Shown in pieces: positions 25,565-37,920 of a stretch of 64,000 nucleotides of DNA (positions are counted from its first letter, which is position 1; the number at the start of each line of letters is the position of its first letter). The notes beneath the pieces are model-generated. The model saw nothing but the letters and a program-made list of their open reading frames with translations. It was not told the DNA's origin and ran no database searches. The translations under genes were made by a program, and so were the position numbers. This stretch comes from Piliocolobus tephrosceles (taxonomy: Eukaryota > Chordata > Mammalia > Primates > Cercopithecidae). Location: assembly GCF_002776525.5 (NCBI RefSeq), contig NC_045441.1, forward strand, positions 116,493,831-116,557,830. The letters are read 5' to 3'.

Positions 25565-25860
25565 CTAATTTTAGGTTCTCTTTTCCTGACTCCATTCTAC
25601 TGAGCTTTCTTCAATTAACACATAAAGTGGGTCTTCTAATTTTATCCTTTATCTCTTAGTCTCCTTTCCTATCCTTTTGTTTTTTCTGTGCTGCATTGTG
25701 GGTAATATCTCATATTTATCTTCCAAATCACTGATTCTTTCTTCACTAGGTCTAATCTATTGTTAATCCATCCATCCACCCCATTAGGTTTTATGTTTAC
25801 TTTGTTTTGATGTCTTGAATATGGTTTTATTTATTGAACTTCCACACAAGATTTCATCTG
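25565..25860 (-). repeat. Old L1 fragment
   Basis: 'ttccaaatcactgattcttt' then 'taatctattgttaatccatc' resembles reverse-oriented old L1. The continuation appears at 26890-27330, beyond a forward L1 piece and an LTR. Confidence 0.45.
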
Positions 25861-26465
25861 GTTTAGAAAAATATTGGAAACCATTAGGTAATTTCTACTA
25901 ATGCTGAATACATGCATACTTTGTCACCAGCAATTCTACTCCTAAGAATAAACCCAACAGGAATAAATGATAGCCCAAAACTGAAAATTACCCAAATGCC
26001 CAACAGCTGTAGAAGGGAATAAATTGTGGCATATTCACACAATAGAATACTAAATTAAATAAGAAAAGTATAACTATATGGAAAAATATGATGTTCATTT
26101 ATCCTTTTTTATATGTTGAGAGACAAAGGTCATATACAAAAGATTATATAGTATATAAATCCATGAATAAAATGTTTTTGTTTTTAACAGGCAAAATTAA
26201 AATGGTATTAGAATTCAGGATACTTATAAAATAGTCACACCCCTATTTTGGATATTGGTTAACCTTGGAGTAATACTGGTTGACCTTGGAGTAAAAGATT
26301 ACATGAAGGGAATGGAAAGGGGGTTTATGAGATACTGGTAATGTTCTGTTCCTTGATCTGAATGCTGGTTACATAGTACATTAATTTATGGAAAGTTATC
26401 ATGGTATATCCTTATGATTTTTAAACTGTGCATATAATTTAACAGTATAATAAACTCAAACTCTT
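25861..26465 (+). repeat. Old L1 (L1M/L1ME-type) 3' part
   Basis: 'gaataaattgtggcatattc' followed by 'gtaatgttctgttccttgat' and 'ctgaatgctggttacatagt' matches the end of ORF2 and 3' UTR of old L1s. It contains a 21-bp imperfect tandem pair at about 26257-26296. Confidence 0.65.
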
Positions 26466-26498
26466 ATCAGTGGTTTTCAGAAAAATATATTTGGATGT

Positions 26499-26861
26499 TG
26501 TATTAGTCTGTTTTCACACTGCTATAAAGAACTACCTGAGAGAAGGTAATTTATAAAGAAAAGAGGTTTAATAGACTCACAGTTCCAAGTGGCTGGGGAG
26601 GCCTGAGGAAACTTACAATCATGGCAGAAGACGAAAGAGAAGCAAGGCACGTCTTACATGGCAGCAGGAGAAGGAGAGTGATGGGGGAAGTGCCACACTT
26701 TTAAACATCAGATCTCATGAGATCTCACTATCACAAGAACAGCATGGGGAAAATCTGCCCCCATGATCCAATCACCTCCTACCAGGTCCCTCCCCTGACA
26801 GGTGGGGGATTACAATTGGAGATGAAATTTGGGCAGGGACACAGAGCCAAAGCACATTAAA
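26499..26861 (-). mobile_element. MST/THE1-type MaLR solo LTR
   Basis: Starts 'tgtattagtctgttttcaca' and ends near 'acagagccaaagcacatta', with internal 'atcagatctcatgagatctc'. Solo LTR, reverse orientation. A T-run follows at 26872-26889. Confidence 0.85.
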
Positions 26862-26889
26862 TGTTAAAACCTTTTTTTTTTTTTTTTTT

Positions 26890-27330
26890 CCTTTTTGAGT
26901 TGTCAGTTTTGAACATAACTTTATTTCCAAAATTTCATTTTGTTTCCTTTTCAGATTCTGCCTAACCATTTTTAATAGCTTTTTGCTCATGTTTTCAAAT
27001 CCATCTTTTATTTCTAGAAATATTTTAAGGACATTTCATTTATATTCTGACTGATAATTCTTAAATTCAAGTTCTTGGGAAGTCTAATTCTACTGTTTGT
27101 TGTTTCCACTGATGGCTTGTTTACTCTGTGTAACTGGAAACTTTTCACTGGGAAGTCATACGTGGTTGATTTTAATCTGTGAGAATTCTAAAGAGCCCCA
27201 GCTGTGGGAACATTCCTACACAGCGGATTCTCTTCCGATTGTGCTGGAATCCTGAGTCTCTCTCAAACTGGAATTATCTTAACAATTCTTTTGTTTCAGT
27301 TTTCCTGGAAAGCATATGTGGATAATGTGA
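26890..27330 (-). repeat. Old L1 fragment (continuation)
   Basis: 'ctactgtttgttgtttccac' and the surrounding T-rich text resemble the reverse old-L1 piece at 25565-25860. Confidence 0.4.
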
Positions 27331-28089
27331 GTTTAAGTCCTAAACCTTCATGAGTTCAGAATTCTCAGGAGAGACATTTCCCCATCCCCAGCCAAGGCCA
27401 GAACAATTTCTCACAGCAATTTTTCTTTGCCAAATGGACTTTTCTAGTCCATCTTTTCACTGAGGGTGTAGATGTTCAAGATTCCTGGCTTTTGCAGACT
27501 CTTAATCAGTTCCATTGACCTTGTAGTGCCCAAGTCCTCACCTTCCATTCCACAGTGCACCCCTATTCATCCCTGTTGTATGGCAATTAAAACCAAAGCT
27601 TTCAGTTTGTCTGCACACACCCCCAAGGCAGCCCATATCTTAGATCCTCACTCACCACCCTGGTGTCAGCTCTCTCTCCATTTTTGCCTCCGTAGAGATT
27701 TACATTCAATTTTTATGAGCTTAGCTACATATTTAAAAAGTTGTTTTTTATATTACATTCAGCATTTCTCAGTGTGTGTAATTGGGAGAGTTTCTCCAAA
27801 TATCCATTCTTCATAACACTAGAAGCAAAAGTTCAACAGGCCTTCTCTACCTGATGCTTAACAGGTAGTGAGGCAGTCATTTCAGGGGCTTTGAAGAGGT
27901 CCTACTCTGTTACCTTCCAGCTTAATTACAACTGAATTTTCTAGAACTAAAACAAATGTTTAACGTGAGCAGAGGTGAGGTGTCAACCAATTTTCACAAT
28001 ATGCTACCACCTACCATTCAGTGGACTTGCTAAAAAGTCACCCAGCAGAGAGAGCCTTGCCACTTTTTTATGCCAAAGGATCAAATAAT
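27331..28089. other. Unannotated intronic sequence
   Basis: Nothing recognised. The open frame at 27472-27816 has no family resemblance. Confidence 0.4.
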
Positions 28090-28200
28090 GCAGAAACCAT
28101 TCATACAATAAATATTCACCAAGAATCTGCTCTTTACAAGGTACAAAGTGCTAGGCAAACAAAAGTGATTAAAACATGAACTTGGCCCTCAAAGAGTTTA
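28090..28200. repeat. L2-like fragment
   Basis: 'gtacaaagtgctaggcaaac' then 'acttggccctcaaagagttt' is typical of L2-derived text. Confidence 0.5.
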
Positions 28201-28286
28201 GCTAGGATGCCTAAAAATTTTCTTGCCTTAAGTGCAAATTGATCAATAAGTAGAGGTTTCCTGGAGCATTGTATTAAGAATCTGAG

Positions 28287-28580
28287 GCTGGGCGTGGTGG
28301 CTCACGCCTGTAATCTCAGCACTTTGGGAGGCCGAGGGGGGCGGATCACGAGGTCAGGAGATTGAGACCATTCCGGCCAGTACGGTGAAACCCCATCTCT
28401 ACAAAAACTACAAAAAATTAGCTGGGCATGGTGGCATGCACCTGTAATCCCAGCTACTCAGGAAGCTGAGGCAGGAGAATTTCCTGAACCAGGAGGCAGA
28501 GGTTGCAGCGAGCCAAGATCGCACCATTGCACTCCAGCCTGGGTGACAGGGCAAGACTCCATCTCAAGGAAAAAAAAAAA
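28287..28580 (+). mobile_element. Alu (S/Y-type)
   Basis: 'gctgggcgtggtggctcacg' through 'gacagggcaagactccatct' plus A-tail. The flanks repeat aatctgag. Low divergence. Confidence 0.94.
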
Positions 28581-28639
28581 ATCTGAGGACAAGCCTAGAC
28601 TCAGTAATTAAAAGTGAGTGATCTGTTAAAATACAAACC

Positions 28640-28990
28640 ACACTATGCCATTTCCCTGTTGAAGCACCTCTAACAGCTTCCCATTACTCCTAGGTTGTAA
28701 TCCTCCTAGATGTGGCCCTGCCCATCTCCTAGTCTTCCTCTTGTTCACTCCATTCTAACCATACTAGCTTCCTTCTGCTCTTCAAAGGTGCCTAGTTCAA
28801 TCTCACTTGAACTCTTTTGCACATATTCCTCCTCCCACCTAGAATATTCTTAGTTCTTTACATGGGTCCCACATCTCTTCGTCTGAGTCTCAACTTAAAT
28901 GAGATACACTTTGAGAGGGCACTTCCCTAGAGATCCCGTAAAAAGGATCTCTCCCACCATATCATTTATCTGTCACATCACACCCTTTTT
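28640..28990. repeat. L2 LINE fragment
   Basis: 'tcccacctagaatattctta', 'gagtctcaacttaaatgaga' and 'gagggcacttccctagagat' follow the L2 3' region. Confidence 0.6.
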
Positions 28991-30019
28991 AAATTTTCTT
29001 CATCGTCCATATCAGTATCTTGAATTATCAAGTTATTTGTATATTTTCTCATTTATTCTTTACTTTTCTCTATATTCTCTAAATGTACCTGGCATATGTA
29101 GTGGGTACTCTGTGGTATACATATGGATGAATATAAATAAATGCATAAATGGTCAGTGATGTCTGCAAGCATGCAAAATAGGAGAGTGGCTCTACTTGTA
29201 CCACCTAAGTGCATCAGAGGAAAGGTGACAGTAGCAAAAAATGTCAACTAAGTGCAAAAACTGCCATTAGGTTCAGGAGTGACCAAAGGGGGCATAATGA
29301 ACTCTGTTGGGAGCAAGTGTAGGACACAGGCAGGGAAACTGTCCCTGAAAAGGCAGCTTATCAAAGGCCCTAAAGAAAAGCTGGAAGTTACTGGCAAGCA
29401 TGGTGCAGAAAAGCATCCAGACAGAAAAAGCACACGCAGCAACAAGCAGGTGTGAGATTCCTCCTTACTTCATGCTGTCACCCCGAATTCAGGGAATACA
29501 GGACTTCCCAAAGGGTTCCAGTTTTGGTCCCTTGTCGAGATGGCCAGGTGGCCAAATATCGAAGTCCTGTTTCAGACTTTCCCATCATCTAATCAAATGG
29601 TTTCTAAGAGTTGTTCTACCCCCTGAGGACCCCCATCTTCAGCAGCTGTAAAACAAAGATGTGGCTCGTGGGTCTCTCAAATCCCTTCTGTCTCTGCAGG
29701 TCTGTTAGATACTCCTGTGTTTGCTCCAGCACACATTCTGAATTGGCCAGTACTGGAACTGTAAAATGTATTGACTCCTTTTAGTGATTTCTTTTGTGCT
29801 GGTTTTTGTTTTTTAATGATTAAGAGATAGTCTACAGAATATCTGTGTTCCACTCTGTCACTCAGTTATAGCTAAACAAATCAACTGTAAAATTAAGCTC
29901 TGAATTTTGGTTAAGTCCAAAGCCTTGCACATGCCACCTCTGTCCACCGCTCCATATCACTGAAAGCCCTTCTTTAGAATGCAGGTGACTGGGTCCAACC
30001 ATTTACCATCCAACCCCCC
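28991..30019. other. Unannotated intronic sequence
   Basis: No confident repeat or exon. Confidence 0.4.
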
Positions 30020-30130
30020 ACAGCCACTGCATTAGCATCCCTCATGAATCGGGCCCAGAAATCTACATTGTCAACATTGGTAATGCCCAGTTAATTCCTT
30101 CTTATTCACCCTCAAGGAGAGAATCACTAC
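30020..30130 (+). repeat. MER5-like DNA transposon fragment
   Basis: 'gggcccagaaatctacattg' then 'gagagaatcactac' resembles the right half of MER5/Charlie elements. Confidence 0.4.
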
Positions 30131-30189
30131 CTCTTAGCTTCACTGTGTTCCAGGATAAAAGCAAAACAATAACCAAAACACTAACAGTG

Positions 30190-30370
30190 GCCAGCATGCA
30201 TTGAGTGCTTCTTATGTGTGGTGATTTGTCCCAGGCTTCTGACTCCCTTTCTTGCCCCAACGGTGTTGAATTATTTGCCCAGGTTCACATAGCATCACCA
30301 GCTGGGGAATTAGGATTTGAGTCGATGTTCTTTGGACTCCAGCATCCATGTAGCCAACAGCTAACTACAC
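30190..30370 (-). repeat. MIR SINE
   Basis: 'cattgagtgcttcttatgtg', 'atttgcccaggttcacatag' and 'gaattaggatttgagtcgat': reverse MIR. Confidence 0.75.
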
Positions 30371-30374
30371 CACA

Positions 30375-30625
30375 GCAGGGTACAATGCTTAAGAGCTTCA
30401 TTCAGCTCTAGCGTCGGACTTGATGAGTTCAAATCCCAGCTGCACCATTTACTAGCTGTGTGGCCTTGGGCAAGTTATTTTACCTCCTTCAGCCTCAGTT
30501 TCCTCTATGTAAGGTGAGGATAATAAGCATTGTTATTTCATAGGGTGCTTGGTTGTGAAGGACAACTGAGGTGACTCCAGTAAAATGCTGAGAAGGGAAA
30601 CTGGTGCATAGTGAGCATCAGCCAT
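30375..30625 (+). repeat. MIR SINE
   Basis: Well preserved: 'gagttcaaatcccagctgca', then 'tgtggccttgggcaagttat', then 'tcagtttcctctatgtaagg'. It directly abuts an oppositely oriented MIR. Confidence 0.88.
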
Positions 30626-31455
30626 GATGATCCAGCCTCCCTTTCTCCAGGCTTGGGCTCGCTGGGGCCTGGTAGTGGTCCCAAAGGAAATCTCTGCCAA
30701 GCATGAGCAGACAGAACTGAAGAAAATCCATCCTCTCTGCTGGAAAGCAACCCACAGCCCATGGTCTACTGACAGTGGGTCAGTAGTGTTGTCTTTGGAG
30801 ATAAAGTATGGCACATTATTTGAACTTAAATGTTCAAAGGGCATCAACTCCTTTCTAGCACAGAACAGTTTCAGCCTTGCTGCTTCTTTTTCTTTCATGC
30901 CTCCTAATGGTTCTGTCTGTCATTATGAACCTTTCAGCTCTGCTTCCACAAAGCACAGAGGGATCCCATCCTTTAATCCTCAAAATAGTTTGTCTTTATA
31001 GTTTGGCAGGTAAGAGTTGGTTGCAGCAGTAACTCCTGAAACCTGCCTCTCATTATGCCAAGAACTGCAATGTGTTTGCCACATCAAAGCATGAGTGATA
31101 ACAAATGCTTTCCGATGGTGAGAACTGCTCTTTATGGTCTGCTTTCCAAGTGCCCTCTTGACATAGAAGAACTTTTTTTTACTAACATCAATCATCATTA
31201 GTAGCAAATGGTGATATCTGTATCTGTCCAGGTGACATCTCAGCCAAGGAAGGAAGCCACATCCTGAGAATGTCAGCTGTTACCTCAAGACTGAAATACA
31301 GAAAGTTACCTCAAGACTGAAATACAGTAAAGAACTTTTATCTTTCATGACAGAAATTATTCCATAAGTCCTATTTTTACTAAATCTTCTGAGGTACTTA
31401 AAATTATTTTTTATTGTAAATAAAACTAGTTTTAGAGTCATGCATATTTTATTCT
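30626..31455. other. Unannotated intronic sequence
   Basis: No repeat family recognised. Contains the 23-bp perfect direct duplication listed below. The frames at 30533-30898 (minus) and 30624-31001 (plus) are mutually antisense and unsupported. Confidence 0.4.
31279..31327 (+). repeat. 23-bp tandem direct duplication
   Basis: A 23-bp unit beginning gttacctcaagactg occurs at 31279-31301 and again at 31305-31327 without mismatch, separated by AAA (period 26). Confidence 0.95.
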
Positions 31456-31705
31456 TTTATTTTTGAGACAGGGTCTCGCTCTGTCACCCAGGCTGGAGTA
31501 CAGTGGCATGATCCTAGCTCACTGTAGCCTTGAAATCCTGTTCCAGTGGTCCTCCCACCTCAACCTCCTGATCAACTGAACTACAGGAATGCACCACCAA
31601 ACCCAGCTAATTTTTTATTATTTTTTTGTAGAGGTGGGGGTCTCACAGTTTGCCCAGACTGCTCTCAAACTCCTGGCCTCGAGTGATGTTCCTGCCTAGG
31701 CCTAA
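31456..31705 (-). mobile_element. Alu, truncated at its 5' side
   Basis: 'tttgagacagggtctcgctc' to 'gcctcgagtgatgttcctgc'. The head of the element is missing. Confidence 0.88.
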
Positions 31706-32485
31706 AATTTTAAGTAAGTCCCTATTTATGACCACAGATATTTTGAGAGTCCACTGCCACACTAGCCTTATGCAAATTCAGCGATGCAGCCATGAACCAC
31801 TATACCCATCCCAAAAGCTCCACCCAGGGGAGACAAGGCATCTGAGGGGCACAAGCCAGAGCAGACCACCATGCATCCGCTGACCTGGGAGCAAACAGAC
31901 TCCTCCGCCCACTCAGCAATACCTGAACTTGGCAGGACCCAGCAAACAAACACCTCACTCCTTGGTAAGACTTTCCTTTTGCTTCACCAAAGTGGAACCT
32001 TCCCTCTGCCCCAATATACTGAATCGATACCACTATTTCAGCAAGAGAAACTGAGCAAAACATTGACCACTTGTGTTAGAGAACAATGAAATATTCTCAT
32101 CAGAAACCCTATCCTAGAGAAGGAAACTGTCTGCAGTAGAGCGAGGAGCTCCACTATCTTCGGAGAGCTCCAGGACTGACATTGCCACAGTCTTCCCAAC
32201 TTTACCTTCTCTCACTAGTCCCTAGAGCTGCCCAGTTCCTGCACATGGACATATATCAAAATACAAAAACATATGCCTCCTCTACTGACCAAGGCAAAAG
32301 CTGCAGTAATAGTAAAAGAACTACCAAGTCAAGGAATTATCTTAAAATGTTACTAATAACATTAACAAATTACAAAAAAAAAGGATCTTTAATAAGCCTT
32401 CCATCTAATGAAGGATAGGATGAAAATCAAGAAAAAATGTTGACAGAATACAAAAAGCTGAAGTTCAGACACTGAACACATTCTT
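31706..32485. other. Unannotated intronic sequence
   Basis: Nothing recognised. Confidence 0.4.
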
Positions 32486-32491
32486 TTAATG

Positions 32492-32493
32492 AT

Positions 32494-32536
<43 letters not shown>
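32492..32536 (+). repeat. (TTTA)n microsatellite
   Basis: About eleven TTTA units, uninterrupted, forming the tail of the reverse-oriented Alu that follows. Confidence 0.97.
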
Positions 32537-32826
32537 GAGACAGGGTCTCACTCTGTTGCCCAAGCTGGAGTGCAGTGGCGCAATCATGGTTCACTATAGC
32601 CTCTACCTCCCAGGCCCAAATGATCCTCCCATCTCAGTCTCCCAAGTAGCTGGGACTATAAGTGCATGCCACCACGCCCAGTTAACTTAAAAAAAAAAAA
32701 AAAAATGTAGAAACAATGTCTCAATATGTTTCCCAGGCTGGTCTGAAACTCCTGGGCTCAAGTACTCCCCGTACCTTGGCCTCCCAAATAGCTGAGATTA
32801 CAGTTGTCAGCCACTGTGCCCAGCTG
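32537..32826 (-). mobile_element. Alu
   Basis: 'gagacagggtctcactctgt' through 'cagccactgtgcccagctg', with an A-run at about 32689-32705 in the middle linker. Confidence 0.9.
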
Positions 32827-33219
32827 CTGAACATATTTAGCCAAACTTCTCACCAGAGTAAATCCCATTGTAACCACTTAGGCAAGCTTGGCTCCTCCCA
32901 GAATCTGCTTTCTAGGCTCAGTCCTTCACGTGGTCTTCCTTACTGTCCCCTTGGTCACCAAGCCATGTAGCCCTTCCACCATTTGCCCATGAAGGTATAA
33001 TTCTGGTCCCTAGCCCCCAAGGTAAGGAAGCCTCTTCACTTCCAGGTCCCCAACGGCACCTGCCTCGGCCACTAGCCATGTGGCAGTAACTTCATACTTC
33101 CCTCCTTTGCTATTCTTGAAGGTTTCTATGGTCCAACCATAGGCCAAGAAGCCCTGGTCTTACTAAACCAACTGTTCTCAATCAACTCACCTGAGTCAAA
33201 CAGCCCTTAAAAGTCTACC

Positions 33220-33310
33220 TATGCCAATCCTGTCATTTACATGTAAGGCAGAAAGGCTGAACGACTTGCTCAAGGTCATAAAGAAAATTAAGGAGTACAA
33301 GCCAACCCTC
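33220..33310 (-). repeat. MIR fragment
   Basis: 'gaacgacttgctcaaggtca' is the diagnostic core, reverse orientation. Confidence 0.6.
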
Positions 33311-34139
33311 CTGTTACCCAGGCCAGTGGTTTTCACATGGTACCAGTGATGAAGCCTGGGGCTGTAGACCCCTTTGAGCCCTGCCCAGGATTCCTTTTCC
33401 ACCTGTCACCAGTGCTACCGCTAACCTCAGACCTCTAACCTTCTTCAGAGAACCACTCTTGGGTGATGGAGCCACCTTGCCCAAGTGTGCCTGGGAATTA
33501 TCACTTAGGACCAGGATGTCTGTAGCTCAAGACTGGTTGATGCAAGGATACAAAGTTCCTACTTTCTTGCCTCAAGGCAGAACACATCCTGCTGTGATTG
33601 ATGCTTCAGAGCATCCACAGGATCAGGCTCAGGATGGACCTCACCTGAAAGTGCATCCTTTCTCCTGAGAATGCTTGTTAATAACTCATTTTGCTAAGAT
33701 TCTCCTATATTCAGCTCTGCTTCTAGGGAATGTAACCTGACACTGGGGTTTTCTATGAGCATTCCAAGCAAGTATACTGGTCCAGGCCCCACAGTGCTCA
33801 AATGGCCTGCATGACGATCTTTATCCACAGCCCATCAACATGCAATCCAGTCCCTCGGTCAGGAATACCCCCCTTGTCCCTTCCAGCCTAGAAGTCCACT
33901 CTTCCTCCTGGGAGAAGCACCAAGTCCTTCCCTGCTGCCTTCTCTACCCTCACCTGACTTGTAGTTAGGAGCTGAAAGAAACTCTGAAATCAGTGAATCA
34001 TTATCGGCAGCATTCCCTAAAATATTTAGTCTTCGGTGCTCCTTAGGAAGCAGAGAAATGTCCCCCAGTGTCCCTTAATTTGCTTCTTACATGGTGAAAT
34101 CTTTTAAACGAGAATGAGGGTTTTCATTACAGCATTAAC
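33311..34139. other. Unannotated intronic sequence
   Basis: Nothing recognised. Confidence 0.4.
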
Positions 34140-34149
34140 ATCACCAACA

Positions 34150-34435
34150 TGCAGTGGCTCATGCCTGTAATCCCAACACTTTGGGAGGCCAAGGCAGGTG
34201 GATCACTTGAGGCCAGGAGTTCGAGACCAGCCTGGCCAACATGGCAATATCCCATCTTTGCAAAAAATATACAAAAAGTAGCTGGGCATGGTGGCACATA
34301 CCTATGGTCCCAATTATTCAGGAGGCTGAGGCATGAGAATCCCCTGGACCCAGGAGGCGGAGACTGCAGTGAGCTGAGATCACGTTACTGCACTCCAGCC
34401 TGGGTGACAGGGTAAGACCCTGTCTCAAAACACAA
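34150..34435 (+). mobile_element. Alu lacking its extreme 5' end
   Basis: Starts 'cagtggctcatgcctgtaat' and ends 'taagaccctgtctcaaaa'. The direct repeat atcaccaaca flanks it (34140-34149 and about 34436-34445). Confidence 0.93.
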
Positions 34436-34699
34436 ATCACCAACAAGCCACCCATTGCTTTTGAAAATACTCTACCCTACTTTCTCAGATGAATCACTGT
34501 TCTTGCTACTTGTTCTGATATTCTTATCTGGATACAAAATTTGGGATAAAAAGGCTTGTCACTCTGGAGGAATTATTTACATATGACTTGTTTACATAAA
34601 ACAGCATCCTAGAAAATGAGTCTGCACTGGTTTCTTTCACAGTAGAGATCAGATTATGGACAAAATATCTGGAGAACTTATAACCTGCTTTGTAACAAT

Positions 34700-34905
34700 A
34701 ACGGTTATTCATGTACGGTGCCTGATACGTTCCAGGCACCAGAAATATGTCTATTCTAATCCTCACAACAGGTGGGGACAATATTGGTCAGAGAAATTAA
34801 ATAACTTGATCAAGGTTAAGTAACAAATAACCTGGTAGAAACAGGATTTGAACCCAGATCTGTCTACCCACAAAGCAAGTGACTAGGCTACTTCACTGCC
34901 TATAC
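34700..34905 (-). repeat. MIR SINE
   Basis: 'ctaatcctcacaacaggtgg', 'taaataacttgatcaaggtt' and 'caggatttgaacccagatct': reverse MIR. Confidence 0.85.
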
Positions 34906-35444
34906 CTCCTGTTCTCCAGTGCTTGAGACTGGTTCTACCCTGCAGCAGTTCCTGTTCCAAGTTAAGCTTCGTACAAGAATTACCAGATGTTCTCGAAAGC
35001 ACACCCTGTTCTCTGACCTTGAGCGTGGAACAAGAAGAACAGCATCTGGTGTAGACAAACGGAAGGATCAAGAGGGGCTTTGACAGGAAGGCAGAGTGAA
35101 CGTTCTCTTCCCTGTTTCTCCCATAGGTCTAGCTAAAAACTGAGCATTAGATCTAAAACAAGAGTAAGAAGACATTGAAAGGTGGGGAGCTGCCAAACGG
35201 GTTAAGGACCTCAGGACCCAGGGAATGACATGACAACAAGTTCCTGAATTTTGTTTTTCCCTCATGTATTTCCTCATCTATACTTGAAAAGCCAGCAACC
35301 TGGAAACACCAATACACACAGAGCAAAAAAAAAAATAAGCAAAAAACCTCCTCTCTTTGTCCAAAGAACCAGGAAAGGGGCAGCCTAGCTCCTTTTAGAC
35401 TGAAGGAAAAAAATGGAAACTTTTAGATAATAACCACTCTACTC
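34906..35444. other. Unannotated intronic sequence
   Basis: Nothing recognised. Confidence 0.4.
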
Positions 35445-35446
35445 CA

Positions 35447-35453
35447 AACACAC

Positions 35454-35496
<43 letters not shown>
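35447..35496 (+). repeat. (CA)n microsatellite
   Basis: Starts with CACAC-CACACAC interruptions, then about 18 pure CA dinucleotides. Confidence 0.97.
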
Positions 35497-35499
<3 letters not shown>

Positions 35500-35744
35500 C
35501 CTGTGGACCCACCCACACAAGCAAAGACCTAGTGGGGAACCTAGACAGTAGTGAGGAGCCCCAACACCCCTACCAGGATAGTTTCTGAGAGACTGAGTGT
35601 GGAAGCTGGACTTTCATCTCTGCTGGGTGGCAACTTGGCTGCAAAGGTGTCAGAAGAGGCTGGTAGAGAATCAGGTCTTATCCGCCACCACTCAGCAGTA
35701 ATGAAGCCATTCCAACAGTGGGAGTGGAGGTCACATGGAGAACC

Positions 35745-35921
35745 GTAACAGGACCCCTCCTCCTGGCAGCCAGATGGATATTGGTTTCAAAGAGCAACTG
35801 CAAATGTTCTTGAAACAAAAAACTACAAAGAACTAGCAAAGTAATGAGAAGTATCAGCAAAGAAACAGAAGATAGAAGAACCAAGTAGAAACTCTGGAAC
35901 TAAAATATATTATAAATGAAA

Positions 35922-35956
<35 letters not shown>

Positions 35957-37130
35957 AGTGGATGGGTTCAACAGCAGAATAAAGATAAAGAGAACAGAGG
36001 CCAAAAAAATCTGTGAACTTATAGATAAAACAGTTACCCATAAACAATCAAAATAAATTAGACTGGGGAAAAAAATGAACTAAGCCTCAGAGAGGTGTTG
36101 AACTACAAAAAGATGTTAAAGGTAGGTCATCTGACTCCCAGAAGGACAGGAAAAAGAGGGTGGGGCTAGAAAAGTATTTGAAGAAATAATGGCTAAAAAC
36201 TTTTCAAAGGTGGCAAAAGACAGAATCAAGAATCTGAGCACCAAACAGGATAAACCCAAAGAAATCCACACCAAGATGCATCACAGTCACACAAAAAGAC
36301 AAAGGAAAAAGCCTTGACAGTAGCCAGAGAGAAATGATGCATGAAGCCATAGGGGAAAAACAATTTGAATGAAAGAAGATTTCGCAGGAGAAACCAAGGA
36401 GGTCAGTAGGAAGCAGTGCAACATTTTTTAAGTGCTGAAAGAAAGGAACTATCAATCCAAAATTCTATATCCAGAGAAAATATTCTTCAGGGACGACATT
36501 CTCAGATGAAGTAAAATGAAGAGGATTTGTCACTAGCAGACCTGCCCTAAAATAATGACTAAAGAAAGTTCTCAAAACAAAAAGGAAAAGATAAAAGAAG
36601 AAATGTCTTGGAACATTAGGAAGGAAGAAAAAACCATGGCAAAAATATAGATAAATACAATCAAGTTTGCTTCTCCTGTTGAGTTTGCTAGATTCAGTTG
36701 ATGATAAAATCATAACACTATCTAATGTGGTTCTCAAGGTATGCAAAAGAAATATCCAAGACAATCATATAATTGTAAGGGTAAAGGGAGGTAATGTTTT
36801 TCTTTTGCAGAAACAAGGTCTTGCCATGTTGCCTAGGCTGGTCTGAACTCCTAAACTCAAGCAACCTGCCCGCCTCAGTCTCCTAAAGTGCTGGGATTAC
36901 AGGTGTGAGCCCCTGTGCCTGGCCCATGTCTAGGTTTCTATACTTCACTGGATCTAATAAAATGACAATAATAGTAGGCCATGAGAAATCATGTATGTCT
37001 ACATGTTTAAAAAGCTATGTCAAAAGATATACTCTAAAGCAATATAGATAAATCAAAATTGGATTCTATAACATGTTCAAAGAACCCACAGAACAGCAGG
37101 AAAAGGTCCAAGGAGAAACTGAAGAGGAGG
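35745..37130 (+). repeat. Old L1-family tract interrupted by an Alu fragment
   Basis: 'gaagaaataatggctaaaaa', 'gctgaaagaaaggaactatc' and 'agacctgccctaaaataatg' are recurrent in old L1/HAL1-type elements. A 29-A run sits at 35925-35953. Coding potential is lost. Confidence 0.55.
36796..36925 (-). mobile_element. Alu right-arm fragment
   Basis: 'aaacaaggtcttgccatgtt' through 'gcccctgtgcctggccc'. A single arm only, inside the old L1 tract. Confidence 0.82.
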
Positions 37131-37918
37131 AATGAAGGCATCTGCCCCTCTTCTGCCAGGGTCACTTTAAAACTAGACCCTTTTCACAAGGCGGGGAGCA
37201 CAGTCATTTCTGCTGTTCTGGGGGTACCTCTCGGGTGGGATGGGGATGAACCCACCAGTCTTTTCCACAGAGCTTTGTCTTGCAATGGTGAATGTGTGCC
37301 CTGGTGCTCATGGAAGGCTCTTCTCAAAGCCCTCAGGCTGACCTGCCAGCACACCCAAAGGGGCTCCTTAGCAAGGCGCAGGGTCTCAGCTCACCTTCAG
37401 CATGGCGGAGGTCCCTCCTGGGGGAGAACGGTACATTTGCATTCTGTTTACAAAAATCCAAAAGCTACGCTTTGCGTGCAACCTATCGGCTGAAGAAAAA
37501 AAAAAGGAACTAAGGTGGCTTTGAGAATGATCTGATGCAGCTAGGGCAGGCGGAAGAAAGAAACGCAACAATTTGGAGCACTGCCCCAAACACTTAAATG
37601 AGCTGGGTACAAATCAGTCGGCCTTGGTAAACTCTACCTATAGAGTAAAAGGATAAAAAGACAAAAAGACCTATTTTAAAGTAGACATTTTCTGACTTAG
37701 AAATACTAAGATAAAACAGACACTAAGTTCCAGAGTAGTTGAACCTCCCTTTAATTTTATTACGGATAGGAGTCCTGAATCTTTTCAGGCAAGAAGGTAG
37801 CCCCACAGTCTTGTAGTAAACCGCTTGCTGTTCTGTGTTTCCGGCCCCTTAACTTGTATCTCCTAGAAGAATGTTTCTAAAAACTTTCCATTACAGTTGC
37901 TTATAATGTTTATACTTT
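37131..37918. other. Unannotated, locally GC-richer intronic sequence
   Basis: 37180-37490 is GC-richer than its surroundings and open in one forward frame (to 37493), but there is no recognisable domain and no splice context that I trust. Confidence 0.35.
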
Positions 37919-37920
37919 AA

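Noticed and set aside
30533..31001. Overlapping open frames of 121 and 125 codons on opposite strands
   Set aside because: Mutually antisense, no conserved motif, flanked by MIR elements.
34149..34415. 88-codon frame
   Set aside because: Alu-derived translation, not a gene.
37059..37493. 144-codon open frame in locally GC-rich sequence
   Set aside because: The first codon is TTG, the frame begins in old L1 text, no domain is recognisable, and no matching splice sites or conserved family are seen.
37131..37918. Hidden CpG-island promoter
   Set aside because: Slightly GC-richer but with few CpGs; no basis for a promoter call.
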